A DNA stretch of 64,000 bases from NCBI RefSeq assembly GCF_040729435.1, contig NZ_CP160398.1:4030001-4094000 (forward strand), written 5' to 3'. The position numbers and the translations under genes are program-made. The notes under the pieces are model-generated. The model made no database searches and was not told the DNA's origin. It was given only the letters and a program-made list of their open reading frames with translations. Shown here piece by piece: positions 15,957 to 25,954 of the stretch; position 1 is the first letter of the stretch; every line of letters begins with the position of its first letter. This DNA comes from Pseudomonas sp. HOU2 (GTDB lineage Bacteria; Pseudomonadota; Gammaproteobacteria; Pseudomonadales; Pseudomonadaceae).

Positions 15957-18731
15957 TCAGAAGGTCGAGGCCGTGCGGTTCTGCTGATCGCGCTGGGCTA
16001 CCCAATGTTCGATCAGCTCGCGCAGTTGCGACAGTTCCACCGGTTTGGCCATGTGCCCGTCCATTCCGGCCTGGCGCGCACGTTCCTTGTGTTCGGCGAG
16101 GATGTGCGCGGTCAGCGCGACGATCGGTGTGCGGATGCGCTGATTGCTGACTTCCCAGGCACGCAATTGCTGGGTCGCCGAGAAGCCGTCGAGGATCGGC
16201 ATTTCGCAGTCCATCAGCACCAGATCGTAACGCTGGGCCTTCATCGCCTGCAGGGCTTCTTCGCCGTTGCTGGCGGTGTCTGGTTGCAGGTTGAGTTTGC
16301 CGAGCATGCCGCGAATCACTTTGGTCGAAATCGTGTTGTCCTCAGCGACGAGGATGCGGAAGTCGCTTGGTACCTTGGCTGCCGTGGCCGGTGTGAGCAC
16401 TTGTGGCTGAAACACCACCTGACCCTTGTTGCGCTGGTTCAGCTCATCGGCGAGGGTGGTCTTGAGCGTATAGCCGGCCACCGGTTTGGCGAGGATGCGC
16501 TTGATCCCCGAATTGCGCGCGATGATCTTGCTCGGCGCGTTGCTGATGCCGGTGAGCATGATCAACAGGATGTCGTGATTGAGGCTCGGGTCTTCCTTGA
16601 TCTTGGCCGCCAGTTGCATGCCGGTCATGCCGGGCATGTTCTGGTCCAGCAGCACCACATCGAAGTAGTCGCGCAGGTGCGCCTTGGTGCGCAGCAGCGC
16701 CAGCGCTTCCTTGCCCGATGGTACGGCGCTGACGTTCAGGCCCCAGGCGCTGCATTGCTGCACCAGCACCTTGCGGCAGGTGTCGTTGTCGTCCACCACC
16801 AGCACCCGCGCACCTTGCAACGGGCCGTCGAGGTCGGAGGTCGGGTGTTCGAGGCGATCCGGATCCAGCGGCAGGGTCAGCCATAAGGTGCTGCCCTGAT
16901 TGGTGCCGCTCTTGATCCCGAACTCGCCGTGCATCAGGCGGATCAGTTGCCGGGCAATCACCAGCCCGAGATTGCCGCCCAGACGGTTGGCCGAGAGGAA
17001 GTGTTTGCTGTGCAGTTCGGCGTGCAGCAACGCATCGCGCTCTTCCGCCTCCATCGGCTGGCCGCTGTCCTGCACGGCGATGCGCAGGCGCGGTTTGACG
17101 CTGCGCTCGTCGAGGGCGACGACGATCAGCACTTCGCCTTCGTCGGTTTTCTTCAGGGCGTTTTCCAGCAGGCTCAGCAGGGTCTGGCGCAAGCGGGTCG
17201 GGTCGCCGCTGATGACGCGCGGCACCTGCGGCTGAATGAAGCTGATCAGCTCGACGTTCTGCTGTTCGGCCTTGGCCCGATAGATGCTCAGGCAGTCGTC
17301 GATCAGCGCGTTGAGGTCGAACTGCACATCGTCCAGTTCGATCTGCCCGGACTCGAGCTTGGAGATGTCGAGGATCTCGTTGATCAATGTCAGCAATTCG
17401 TTGCCGGCGCTGTGGATGGTTTGCACGTAATCGCGCTGCTTGACCGACAGTGGCGTACCCAGCAGCAGTTCGGTCATGCCCAGCACGCCGTTCATCGGGG
17501 TGCGGATTTCGTGGCTGATCTTGGCGAGGAATTCGGCCTTGGCGTTGATCTCGGCATTGCTCGCGGCAAGATCGCGGCTGATGCTGAACCGGCTTTCGGT
17601 GATGCTGCGCTGGCGTTCACCCAAGGCGATGCTCATCAGCAAGCCACTGATGCAGATGAAACCCATCAGGGTCATGATCAGGCCTTGCGGTGCCACCAGG
17701 GTCAGCCCCAGCAGGGCCGGCAAAATGATCAGCGTACCGATGTTGAACACCACCATCCCGGCAACGAACAGCCGCGCCGGACGGTAGCCCTTCTGCCAGT
17801 GATAGAAGCCGACCAGCAACATGCTCAGACCGGCCAGCGCCACCAGCGCGTAGGTGATGATGTTCAGCGGCAGGGTGTTGACGAACAACAGCAGCAGGCT
17901 GCAGATCACAATAAACAGAATGTCGCCCAGCAACAGTTTGTTCAGCGGGTGCGGGCCGAGCGGGGCGAAGAAGCGCAGGGCGAACATCAGCCCGGCCGGG
18001 GCGGTCAGCAGCAACGCCAGATAAGCGCCCGGGGTCTGGATCGCGTGCCAGTTCGGCAACCACGGGCCGGCGAGGTTGAGCAACAGCAATAGACTCAGGC
18101 CCAGCAGTCCTTCGCAGACCGCCAGCCATAGGCTGCTGCGCGAGCGCGAGTAGGCGTAGCGCACGATGTTGTGCAGCAGCAACATGCCGAGGCAGCCGAA
18201 CAGCAGACCGAAGATCAGCGTCTGGTTCTGGTTGGCGGCACTCATCACCGCCGATTGCAGGGTGATGTGCGGGCGTAGCTGATGGTCGGAAACCATCCGC
18301 AGATAGACGTCGAGGGATTTGTCACTTTGCGGCAGTGGTAGCAGGAAATCGCTGCTTGGGAGCGGCCGTTCGACCTGCGGCTGGCGGGTGCCGGAGGTGC
18401 GTTGCTCGATCAGCTTGTCGCCGTCCAGCACGTAGAGGCTGAGGTTGGACAGGTCCGGGGCGAAGATTCGCAGCACCTGCTCGTGCTTGCCCGGGGCCAG
18501 TTTGAAGCGCAGCCAGAGTGCACCATCGGGCTCGGCCGCCGTGAGGCGATCCAGTTCGATAGGGCTGAATTGATTGGTGTAGCGCGCCGAGCGGATGTCG
18601 CTCAGTTGCAGATTGCCCTGATCGTCAAGCAATACCGACCAGCCACTGCCTTGCGCGGCCATAGCCGGAAGCATGCAGAACAAGGTCAGCAACGTGACGG
18701 TGAAACTTATGGCAATCCTGAGCCAGCGCAC
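15957..18731 (-). CDS. retS: Hybrid sensor kinase RetS
   Basis: 924 residues from GTG 18731, which follows GAAGGGA about eight bases upstream; the frame is open further but lacks a site. RetS inhibits the GacS kinase and so favours acute-type over biofilm-type gene expression. Order: signal peptide, periplasmic 7TMR-DISM sensor (about 30-160), seven membrane helices (about 175-385), HisKA with His407 in SHEIRTPMNG, HATPase (about 510-625), receiver 1 with Asp696 (LLDQNMPGMTG) and receiver 2 with Asp841 (LMDCEMPILDG). The ATPase G1 box reads DSGQPM instead of D-x-G-x-G. Position next to purD-purH matches retS in P. aeruginosa. Confidence 0.93.
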   Translation of the reverse strand: MRWLRIAISFTVTLLTLFCMLPAMAAQGSGWSVLLDDQGNLQLSDIRSARYTNQFSPIELDRLTAAEPDGALWLRFKLAPGKHEQVLRIFAPDLSNLSLYVLDGDKLIEQRTSGTRQPQVERPLPSSDFLLPLPQSDKSLDVYLRMVSDHQLRPHITLQSAVMSAANQNQTLIFGLLFGCLGMLLLHNIVRYAYSRSRSSLWLAVCEGLLGLSLLLLLNLAGPWLPNWHAIQTPGAYLALLLTAPAGLMFALRFFAPLGPHPLNKLLLGDILFIVICSLLLLFVNTLPLNIITYALVALAGLSMLLVGFYHWQKGYRPARLFVAGMVVFNIGTLIILPALLGLTLVAPQGLIMTLMGFICISGLLMSIALGERQRSITESRFSISRDLAASNAEINAKAEFLAKISHEIRTPMNGVLGMTELLLGTPLSVKQRDYVQTIHSAGNELLTLINEILDISKLESGQIELDDVQFDLNALIDDCLSIYRAKAEQQNVELISFIQPQVPRVISGDPTRLRQTLLSLLENALKKTDEGEVLIVVALDERSVKPRLRIAVQDSGQPMEAEERDALLHAELHSKHFLSANRLGGNLGLVIARQLIRLMHGEFGIKSGTNQGSTLWLTLPLDPDRLEHPTSDLDGPLQGARVLVVDDNDTCRKVLVQQCSAWGLNVSAVPSGKEALALLRTKAHLRDYFDVVLLDQNMPGMTGMQLAAKIKEDPSLNHDILLIMLTGISNAPSKIIARNSGIKRILAKPVAGYTLKTTLADELNQRNKGQVVFQPQVLTPATAAKVPSDFRILVAEDNTISTKVIRGMLGKLNLQPDTASNGEEALQAMKAQRYDLVLMDCEMPILDGFSATQQLRAWEVSNQRIRTPIVALTAHILAEHKERARQAGMDGHMAKPVELSQLRELIEHWVAQRDQQNRTASTF

Positions 18732-18830
18732 GGCGAAATCCCTTCGTAGGTTGATGCCAGAATATAACGATGCGCGGCGGCGGAACAGCCCGGCGAGGGA
18801 CTGCATCCCGCGCCGGACGTGAAGGACAGC

Positions 18831-20126
18831 TTATTCCTGGGTTTCGCCACGTTCACGGGCAATGGCGCGGTAGCCAATGTCCTTGCGGTAGAAGCAGCCT
18901 GCCCAGTCGATGGCGGCGGCCAGCTTGTAGGCTTGCTGCTGGGCTTCGCTGACGCTGGCGCCCATGGCGGTGGCGCAGAGTACGCGACCACCGGCCGTCA
19001 CCACCTTGCCATCCTTCAGGGCAGTACCGGCGTGGAAGACTTTGCCTTCCAGGCCTGCGGCTGCGTCCAGACCGTTGATCACCGCGCCCTTGGCGTAGTC
19101 GCCCGGGTAGCCGCCGGCGGCCAGCACGATGCCGACGCTCGGGCGTGGATCCCACTGGGCTTCCACCTTGTCCAGCGCTTGCGCCAGAGCGGCTTCGACC
19201 AGCAGCACCAGGCTCGACTGCAGACGCAGCATCACCGGTTGGGTCTCCGGGTCGCCGAAGCGGCAGTTGAATTCGATGACTTTCGGGTTGCCGGCCTTGT
19301 CGATCATCAGACCGGCGTAGAGGAAGCCGGTGTAGACGTTGCCTTCTTCGGCCATGCCGCGCACGGTCGGCCAGATCACCTGATCCATCACGCGCTGGTG
19401 CACGTCGGCGGTGACCACCGGGGCAGGGGAGTAGGCACCCATGCCGCCGGTGTTCGGGCCGCTGTCGCCGTCGCCAACACGTTTGTGGTCCTGGCTGGTG
19501 GCCATCGGCAGGACGTTCTTGCCGTCGACCATGACGATGAACGAGGCTTCTTCGCCGTCGAGGAATTCTTCGATCACCACGCGAGAACCGGCATCACCGA
19601 AGGCGTTGCCGGCGAGCATGTCGCGCACGGCGTCTTCGGCTTCGGCCAGGGTCATGGCAACGATCACGCCTTTACCGGCGGCCAGGCCATCGGCCTTGAT
19701 CACAATCGGTGCGCCTTTTTCACGCAGGTAAGCCAGGGCCGGCTCGATCTCGGTGAAGTTCTGGTAGTCGGCGGTCGGGATCTTGTGACGCGCGAGGAAA
19801 TCCTTGGTGAAGGCTTTCGAGCCTTCCAGCTGTGCAGCGCCGGCGGTCGGGCCGAAGCAGTCCAGGCCACGGGAGCGGAACAGATCGACCACGCCTGCCA
19901 CCAGCGGCACTTCCGGGCCGACGATGGTCAGGGAAACGTTTTTCTCGGCAAAGTCGGCCAGTTGCTCAAGGGCCAGCACGTCGATGGCGACGTTCTCGCA
20001 CTTGGCTTCAATCGCGGTACCGGCGTTGCCCGGTGCGACGAAAACCTTCTGTACGCGCGGATCCTGAGCCACTTTCCAGGCCAGGGCGTGTTCACGGCCA
20101 CCGCTGCCAATGATCAAAACATTCAT
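18831..20126 (-). CDS. purD: Phosphoribosylamine-glycine ligase
   Basis: 431 residues. PurD joins glycine to 5-phosphoribosylamine with ATP in purine synthesis. The ATP-grasp enzyme begins MNVLIIGSGGREHALAWK; later come PIVIKADGLAAGKGV, the grasp loop, and NTGGMGAYSPAP. The start is ATG 20126; the upstream open frame is not conserved. It is separated from purH by 156 bases carrying a palindromic repeat, so the two may share a transcript or be uncoupled there. Confidence 0.97.
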   Translation of the reverse strand: MNVLIIGSGGREHALAWKVAQDPRVQKVFVAPGNAGTAIEAKCENVAIDVLALEQLADFAEKNVSLTIVGPEVPLVAGVVDLFRSRGLDCFGPTAGAAQLEGSKAFTKDFLARHKIPTADYQNFTEIEPALAYLREKGAPIVIKADGLAAGKGVIVAMTLAEAEDAVRDMLAGNAFGDAGSRVVIEEFLDGEEASFIVMVDGKNVLPMATSQDHKRVGDGDSGPNTGGMGAYSPAPVVTADVHQRVMDQVIWPTVRGMAEEGNVYTGFLYAGLMIDKAGNPKVIEFNCRFGDPETQPVMLRLQSSLVLLVEAALAQALDKVEAQWDPRPSVGIVLAAGGYPGDYAKGAVINGLDAAAGLEGKVFHAGTALKDGKVVTAGGRVLCATAMGASVSEAQQQAYKLAAAIDWAGCFYRKDIGYRAIARERGETQE

Positions 20127-20180
20127 TTCAAAAACCTCGGATGACGCTAATTCTGTTGAGCGCTGCAAGGGCGCTTTTCT

Positions 20181-20265
20181 GTGGGAGCTGGCTTGCCAGC
20201 GATGCAGGCGACTCGGTTCATCAGTTGGACCGAGGGGATGCTATCGCTGGCAAGCCAGCTCCCAC
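20181..20265. repeat. Extragenic palindrome, family 1 (purH-purD gap)
   Basis: GTGGGAGCTGGCTTGCCAGC at 20181 faces its near-perfect inverse ending GCTGGCAAGCCAGCTCCCAC at 20265. This is a paired REP-like element. Related copies lie at 25796-25885, 41752-41840 and, degenerate, 44726-44801. Confidence 0.88.
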
Positions 20266-20282
20266 ATTTGGATCGAGTGGAA

Positions 20283-21890
20283 TCAGTGACGGAAGTGGCG
20301 CATGCCCGTAAAGACCATGGCGATGCCGGCTTCATCAGCAGCAGCAATCACCTCGGCATCACGCATCGAGCCGCCTGGCTGGATCACCGCGGTGATACCG
20401 ACCTTGGCCGCGTTGTCCAGACCGTCGCGGAACGGGAAGAACGCGTCCGAGGCCATCACCGAACCGGCCACTTGCAGACCGGCGTGCTCAGCCTTGATCG
20501 CGGCGATACGCGCGGAGTTTACGCGGCTCATCTGGCCGGCGCCGACACCGATGGTCTGACGGTTCTTGGCGTAGACGATGGCGTTGGACTTGACGTACTT
20601 GGCGACTTTCCAGGCGAAGATCAGGTCGTGGATTTCCTGTTCGGTCGGTGCACGCTTGGTCACCACCTTCAGGTCATCGGCGCCGATCATGCCGATGTCG
20701 CGGCTCTGCACCAGCAGGCCACCGTTGACGCGTTTGTAGTCCCAGGCCGGAGCGCGGTCCGCCGACCACTCGCCACAGGCCAGCAGGCGCACGTTGGCTT
20801 TGGCGGCGACGATGGCGCGAGCCTTTTCGCTAACGCTTGGGGCAATGATCACTTCCACGAACTGACGCTCGACGATCGCCTTGGCGGTCTCGGCATCCAG
20901 TTCACGGTTGAAGGCGATGATGCCGCCGAAAGCCGATTCGGTGTCGGTGGCGTAGGCCAGTTCGTAGGCCTGACGTATGCCGCCCTCGGCGTCCGGGCTT
21001 ACGGCCACGCCGCACGGGTTGGCGTGCTTGACGATCACGCAGGCCGGCTTGACGAAGCTTTTTACGCATTCCAGCGCGGCGTCGGTGTCGGCCACGTTGT
21101 TGTACGACAGCTCCTTGCCTTGCAGTTGGGTCGCGGTGGCGATGCCGACTTCGGCTGGTTTGGCTTCCACGTAGAACGCCGCGCTCTGGTGCGGGTTCTC
21201 GCCGTAGCGCATTTCCTGAGCCTTGATGAACTGGCTGTTGAAGGTGCGCGGGAATTCGCTGCGACCTTCGGTGCTCAGCACGTCGGCAGCCTGATTCACG
21301 GTGCCCATGTAGTTGGCGATCATGCCGTCGTAGGCGGCGGTGTGTTCGAAGGCCTTGAGCATCAGGTCGAAACGCTGAGCGTAGGTCAGGCCGCCGGCCT
21401 TGAGGTTTTGAAGAACGCTGGCGTAATCGCTGGCATTCACCACGATCGCTACGTCTTTATGGTTTTTCGCTGCCGAACGGACCATGGTCGGGCCGCCGAT
21501 GTCGATGTTCTCGATCGCGGTCGGCAGGTCGCAGCCTGGCTTGCTGATGGTGGCTTCGAACGGATAGAGGTTGACCGCAACCAGGTCGATCGGCTTGATG
21601 CCGTGCTCGTTCATGATCGCGTCGTCGATACCGCGACGACCGAGGATCCCGCCGTGGATTTTCGGGTGCAGGGTTTTCACCCGACCGTCCATCATTTCCG
21701 CGAAGCCGGTGTAATCCGCGACTTCCACTGCGGCAACACCGTTGTCGCGCAGCAGCTTGAACGTCCCGCCGGTGGAGAGGATCTCGACGCCGAGGGCTTC
21801 AAGCTCCTTGGCGAATTCGAGGATCCCGGTCTTGTCGGAAACGCTGATCAAGGCGCGGCGGATCGGCAGGCGGGTAGTCTGGTCGGTCAT
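20283..21890 (-). CDS. purH: Bifunctional AICAR transformylase / IMP cyclohydrolase
   Basis: 535 residues, the usual length. PurH carries out the last two steps to IMP: formylation of AICAR and ring closure. The N-terminal MGS-like cyclohydrolase domain ([37 protein letters not shown]) is followed by the transformylase domain with [11 protein letters not shown] and, near the end, [14 protein letters not shown]. The start is ATG 21890 ([12 protein letters not shown]). It lies downstream of fis, after a terminator-like hairpin. Confidence 0.97.
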   Translation of the reverse strand: MTDQTTRLPIRRALISVSDKTGILEFAKELEALGVEILSTGGTFKLLRDNGVAAVEVADYTGFAEMMDGRVKTLHPKIHGGILGRRGIDDAIMNEHGIKPIDLVAVNLYPFEATISKPGCDLPTAIENIDIGGPTMVRSAAKNHKDVAIVVNASDYASVLQNLKAGGLTYAQRFDLMLKAFEHTAAYDGMIANYMGTVNQAADVLSTEGRSEFPRTFNSQFIKAQEMRYGENPHQSAAFYVEAKPAEVGIATATQLQGKELSYNNVADTDAALECVKSFVKPACVIVKHANPCGVAVSPDAEGGIRQAYELAYATDTESAFGGIIAFNRELDAETAKAIVERQFVEVIIAPSVSEKARAIVAAKANVRLLACGEWSADRAPAWDYKRVNGGLLVQSRDIGMIGADDLKVVTKRAPTEQEIHDLIFAWKVAKYVKSNAIVYAKNRQTIGVGAGQMSRVNSARIAAIKAEHAGLQVAGSVMASDAFFPFRDGLDNAAKVGITAVIQPGGSMRDAEVIAAADEAGIAMVFTGMRHFRH

Positions 21891-21922
21891 CTCAATTTCC
21901 ATCAAAAGCAAAGGAAGTCAGC

Positions 21923-21955
21923 AAAAAAGGCGACCGGTTTTACGCGGGCGCCTTT
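21923..21955 (-). terminator. Terminator of the dusB-fis operon
   Basis: On the minus strand AAAGGCG pairs with CGCCTTT, followed by a run of T, about 18 bases after the fis stop and before purH. The loop is 16 bases with some internal pairing. Confidence 0.7.
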
Positions 21956-21972
21956 CTGGTTTGATTGAATGC

Positions 21973-22293
21973 TTACAGCAGATCGTACTGCTTGAGTTTC
22001 TTGCGCAGCGTGCCGCGGTTGAGTCCCAGCAGCTCACTGGCCTTGGTCTGGTTGCCCTTGACGTAGTTCATCACGCTTTCGAGCAGGGGAGCCTCGACTT
22101 CGGAGAGCACCAGGTTGTACACATCCGTGACGGACGCGCCCTCAAGGTGGGCGAAATAATTGTGCAGCGCCTTCTCGACACTCCCGCGAAGGGTCTGACC
22201 TTCTTCGCTCGGGGTATTGAGGTGCTGTTTCAAATTCACGTTGTCGCTCACGGGTGCTGTTCCACTCACTAAAGTCTCGGTCATCATCGTCAT
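21973..22293 (-). CDS. fis: Nucleoid protein and DNA-binding regulator Fis
   Basis: 106 residues. Fis bends DNA and influences rRNA synthesis, recombination and growth-phase control. The C-terminal helix-turn-helix is plain: [20 protein letters not shown] at the very end, preceded by the dimer helices ([10 protein letters not shown]). The ATG at 22293 overlaps the dusB stop by four bases, the classic dusB-fis arrangement. Confidence 0.97.
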   Translation of the reverse strand: MTMMTETLVSGTAPVSDNVNLKQHLNTPSEEGQTLRGSVEKALHNYFAHLEGASVTDVYNLVLSEVEAPLLESVMNYVKGNQTKASELLGLNRGTLRKKLKQYDLL

Positions 22294-23300
22294 GCGGCCA
22301 CCCCTTCTTCGTCCCCTGTCAGGCTCTTGTAACGCTCGGCGAAGAACTCCCGAACGTTGGCGCATTGTGTTTCCGTACCATCCAAACGATTGAAGTGGGC
22401 GCGAAACTCCCTGGCGCCCGGCAAGGTTGCGAGATACCAGCCCACATGCTTGCGGGCAATGCGCACGCCCATCACATCCCCATAGAAGGCGTGAAGTGCG
22501 GCCAGATGCTCCAGCAGGATGCGTTCCACTTCGCTCAGTTCCGGCGCCGGCAATTTCTCGCCGGTACGCAGGAAGTGTTCGATCTCGCGAAAAATCCATG
22601 GCCGCCCCTGGGCAGCCCGGCCTATCAGCAGGCCATCGGCACCGGTCGCGTCAAGCACGTAACGGGCCTTTTCCGGCGAATCGATATCGCCATTGGCGAA
22701 CACCGGCATCGACACCGCCTGCTTGATCGCGGCAATCGTGTCGTACTCGGCTTCACCGGTGTACAGATCGGCGCGAGTGCGGCCATGCACTGCCAGCGCG
22801 GTGATCCCGGCCTGCTCGGCGATCTTCGCCACGGTCAGGCCGTTCTTGTTGTCGCGATCCCATCCGGTGCGGATCTTCAGGGTCACCGGCACATCCACTG
22901 CAGCGACGACGGCCTGCAGGATCTCGGTCACCAGTGCTTCGTCTTTCAATAACGCGGAGCCGGCGGCCTTGTTGCAGACCTTCTTTGCCGGGCAACCCAT
23001 GTTGATATCAATAATCTGTGCGCCCAGTTCGACGTTGGCCCGTGCCGCGTCCGCCAGCATCTGCGCATCGCCACCGGCAATCTGCACCGAGCGTGGCTCG
23101 GGATCGCCTTCGTGGATCATGCGCATGCGCGACTTGCGGGTATTCCACAGGCTCATGTCACTGGTGACCATTTCCGAGACTACAAGCCCTGCGCCCAGAC
23201 GCTTGCACAGCTGACGAAAGGGCTGGTCGGTGACGCCCGCCATCGGGGCGAGAATCAAACCGTTCTGCAATGTATATGGGCCGATGCGTACCGCCGACAT
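22290..23300 (-). CDS. dusB: tRNA-dihydrouridine synthase B
   Basis: 336 residues. DusB reduces uridines in the D-loop of tRNA with an FMN cofactor. Motifs: [17 protein letters not shown] at the start, the catalytic cysteine in [19 protein letters not shown], and [18 protein letters not shown] in the phosphate-binding part. It is coupled to fis by overlapping codons, so its promoter in the gap 23301-23485 should drive both. Confidence 0.97.
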   Translation of the reverse strand: MSAVRIGPYTLQNGLILAPMAGVTDQPFRQLCKRLGAGLVVSEMVTSDMSLWNTRKSRMRMIHEGDPEPRSVQIAGGDAQMLADAARANVELGAQIIDINMGCPAKKVCNKAAGSALLKDEALVTEILQAVVAAVDVPVTLKIRTGWDRDNKNGLTVAKIAEQAGITALAVHGRTRADLYTGEAEYDTIAAIKQAVSMPVFANGDIDSPEKARYVLDATGADGLLIGRAAQGRPWIFREIEHFLRTGEKLPAPELSEVERILLEHLAALHAFYGDVMGVRIARKHVGWYLATLPGAREFRAHFNRLDGTETQCANVREFFAERYKSLTGDEEGVAA

Positions 23301-23485
23301 AGGACTTCCCTGAAGTGGGGCCGGATCATGAGAGTTCGAAAAAGGGTTGGCATGATACCCGCTCTCGATGACTGGATAAAGGCTGAATTGAACAAAATCT
23401 GAACAGTTATTCTGTTATTGCCAGCGGTTTGGTTGCCGCGGGCGCAGTCAGAAAACTGCCGTCAAACCTGAAGCGGTGAAGCGAT

Positions 23486-24778
23486 TCACTCGGGCGAGTG
23501 GAAACTCAGGCTGTAATTCACCGCTTTGGGGCCTGGATCGAGGATATCCAGCGCGATGTGGATCGGCGTCTGCGGCGGCATTTCCGCCATCCCCTCGAGG
23601 TCGCCGTTGAGGTATTCGCCGGGTTTGAAGCGACGACTGGCGATCAGATGACCGTTGAGGTCAGCGAAGCGCAGCTCCAGCAACGGAAACGGCTGGGAGA
23701 ACGTCGCGCGGTTATAGATGATCGCATCCACCACCAGCGCCCCGCTGAATTCCGGATGGCTACGCACCACCAGATTGCTGCTTTTGATCTTGCCGATGTC
23801 GACCTTGGACGGCACCGTGCAGCCGATCTGCGGGCAGAACTGCTGGAACCACGGGCGGTACTGATCCTGCCGCGCCAGCTCATCAAAATGATAGGCGATG
23901 TACTGACCGGCCAGAGCGGCGGCGGCGAGCAGCACCAGCAAGCCCCAGAGCAGGCGCCGGCCCCAGGGCGAGCGGCGTTTCTGCCAGTCCAGTTGCAGCG
24001 GATCGTCGGTCAGATCCTGCAGTACTTCGGCGCGCACGCCTGGTTCGGCACGCTCGCGTTTTTTGCGCAGCGGTTCGACCGAGGGCAGGTCATCTTCGTC
24101 GGGTTCGACGTTGGCGGGCAGGCGTTCACGACGGGCATTCGGATCGATCGGGTCGTGCAGGCGCAGTTGCGGGATCGGCGGTTCATCGTCCAGATCCACC
24201 GGCTCCAGCGACAGCGAAGGCTCGGTGCGCACGGTTTTCAGCGGTTCAGGTTCGACGGCATCTGGCTCGACTTCATCTTCGGGCTCGGGCAGGTGCTCAT
24301 CGTCGCGGGCGCTGAACAGGCTGTCGCGCCACTCCGATTCATCGGCTTCCTGGCTGTCGCGACGCGCGCTCAGAGACTCTTCGCGCTGGCGACCGAATTC
24401 GGTGGTCGGCTGGATTTCCCGTTGTTCGAGGCGGGCCAGTTCTTCGTCCAGATCAAGACTGTCCAGATCCAGCTCGCTGGCGCTCCATTGCTTCTGGCTG
24501 ATGGCGCGCGGTGCGGTCGGTTCGACGCTGGCCGGTGCTTCAACCACCGGCGGTGGCTCGCTGACCACAGGTTGAGCCTGTGCTGGCTGGACGATGGCTG
24601 GGGCCACCGGCGTCACCGCTTCCTTGCCGGCATGTTGTTCCAGCAGCTGTTTGGCGGCGTTGAACACTTGCAGGCAGGAGCCACAACGAACCACCCCACG
24701 GGCCACGCTCAATTGGGCATGGCTGACGCGGAAGCTGGTTTGGCAATGCGGGCACTGGGTGACGAAGCTGTCGGTCAT
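23486..24778 (-). CDS. Zinc-ribbon and DUF3426 membrane protein
   Basis: 430 residues, function unknown. The N-terminus is an MJ0042-type zinc ribbon with CPHCQTSFRVS and VRCGSCLQVFNA. About 220 acidic, Pro/Glu-rich residues follow. One transmembrane helix (LLWGLLVLLAAAALAGQYIA, about 275-300) leads to a C-terminal DUF3426 domain (CPQIGCTVPSKVDIGKIKS; PFPLLELRFADLNG). The ribbon should lie in the cytoplasm and the DUF3426 domain in the periplasm. It lies 30 bases after prmA and probably shares its transcript, as in other pseudomonads. Confidence 0.9.
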   Translation of the reverse strand: MTDSFVTQCPHCQTSFRVSHAQLSVARGVVRCGSCLQVFNAAKQLLEQHAGKEAVTPVAPAIVQPAQAQPVVSEPPPVVEAPASVEPTAPRAISQKQWSASELDLDSLDLDEELARLEQREIQPTTEFGRQREESLSARRDSQEADESEWRDSLFSARDDEHLPEPEDEVEPDAVEPEPLKTVRTEPSLSLEPVDLDDEPPIPQLRLHDPIDPNARRERLPANVEPDEDDLPSVEPLRKKRERAEPGVRAEVLQDLTDDPLQLDWQKRRSPWGRRLLWGLLVLLAAAALAGQYIAYHFDELARQDQYRPWFQQFCPQIGCTVPSKVDIGKIKSSNLVVRSHPEFSGALVVDAIIYNRATFSQPFPLLELRFADLNGHLIASRRFKPGEYLNGDLEGMAEMPPQTPIHIALDILDPGPKAVNYSLSFHSPE

Positions 24779-24808
24779 GCGGCGATCCGGTTTATGCAGG
24801 CGGTCATT

Positions 24809-25687
24809 CTAGCGCCGACGGCCGGTGATACGCACCCAGCCATCGCGATTGGCGATTGGGTCGAGATCAAAGTCCTGCGCATAGGCGGCGGCGACTTCTT
24901 CACCTTGTTCGGCGAGGATGCCTGACAGCGCCAGGCGACCGCCGGTTTTCACCAGGCCGGACAATTGCGGCGCCAGGGAAACCAGCGGGCCGGCCAGAAT
25001 GTTGGCGACCAGCACGTCGGCTTTGACCTGCGGCAGATCTTCCGGCAGGTACAGCGGGAACAGCTCATCGGCAATGTTGTTGCGCCCGGCGTTGTCACGC
25101 GAGGCTTCCAGCGCCTGCACATCGATGTCGGTGCCGACCGCTTCTTTCGCGCCGAGCAGCAGGGCGGCGATCGCCAGAATCCCCGAGCCGCAGCCGAAGT
25201 CCAGGACGTTGCAGTCTTTCAGGTCCTGACCGTCGAGCCATTCCAGGCACAGGGCGGTGGTCGGGTGGGTGCCGGTGCCGAACGCCAGGCCCGGATCCAG
25301 CAACAGATTGACCGCGTCAGGCTCGGGCGCGGCGTGCCAGCTCGGCACGATCCACAGGCGCTGACCGAAACGCATTGGCTGGAAGCCGTCCATCCAGCTG
25401 CGTTCCCAGTCCTGGTCTTCGATGACTTCGCTGTGATGCTCGGGCAGCGGACTGCCGGTCAGCAGTTCCAGATGCGCGAGCACCGGCGCAGGCTCGGTGC
25501 CGCCCTCAAACAGGGCCAGCAGGTGCGTGTGCGCCCACAGTGGGGTGGTGTTGAGTTCCGGCTCGAAGATCGGCTGATCTTCGGCGTCCATGAAGGTCAC
25601 CGAAACGGCGCCGACTTCAAGGAAAGCGTCTTCGTAGGTTTCGGCTTGTTCCGGGCTGATGGCGAGACGTACTTGCAGCCAAGGCAT
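24809..25687 (-). CDS. prmA: Ribosomal protein L11 methyltransferase
   Basis: 292 residues. PrmA trimethylates lysines of L11 with S-adenosylmethionine. The N-terminal domain ([20 protein letters not shown]) recognises L11. The methylase core has [15 protein letters not shown], then [21 protein letters not shown] and [10 protein letters not shown], the family motifs. ATG 25687 fits the usual N-terminus; earlier in-frame codons are not conserved. Confidence 0.97.
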   Translation of the reverse strand: MPWLQVRLAISPEQAETYEDAFLEVGAVSVTFMDAEDQPIFEPELNTTPLWAHTHLLALFEGGTEPAPVLAHLELLTGSPLPEHHSEVIEDQDWERSWMDGFQPMRFGQRLWIVPSWHAAPEPDAVNLLLDPGLAFGTGTHPTTALCLEWLDGQDLKDCNVLDFGCGSGILAIAALLLGAKEAVGTDIDVQALEASRDNAGRNNIADELFPLYLPEDLPQVKADVLVANILAGPLVSLAPQLSGLVKTGGRLALSGILAEQGEEVAAAYAQDFDLDPIANRDGWVRITGRRR

Positions 25688-25795
25688 GGCGGGCACCTTT
25701 GAAAAAATATGATTGCAGCCTAGCGGCCAGCGAGAAGCGCGCAAGTTTACGCGAGCGCAGACGATTTGTGGGAGAGACTTGAAACGCCATTCCCT

Positions 25796-25885
25796 TGTAG
25801 GAGTGAGCCTGCTCGCGATGGCGATGGTGCTGTCGACACATATACTGGATGTGCCGGCTTTATCGCGAGCAGGCTCACTCCTACA
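25796..25885. repeat. Extragenic palindrome, family 1 (prmA-accC gap)
   Basis: TGTAGGAGTGAGCCTGCTCG near 25796 is matched by its inverse ending CGAGCAGGCTCACTCCTACA at 25885, with about 45 bases between the arms. The gap 25688-25954 holds this, the accC terminator and the prmA upstream region. Confidence 0.88.
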
Positions 25886-25910
25886 GGGGTTTATGTAATC
25901 TGTAGAAACA

Positions 25911-25936
25911 ACAAAGCCGCCCGAAGGCGGCCTTGT
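25911..25936 (-). terminator. Terminator of the accBC operon
   Basis: On the minus strand GCCGCC pairs with GGCGGC across a TTCG tetraloop, followed by a T-rich TTTGTTG, about 19 bases after the accC stop. Confidence 0.85.
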
Positions 25937-25954
25937 CAGGTGCGGACGTGAAGC

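Noticed and set aside
25713..25951. Small plus-strand frames between prmA and accC.
   Set aside because: They run through the extragenic palindrome and have no ribosome-binding site.
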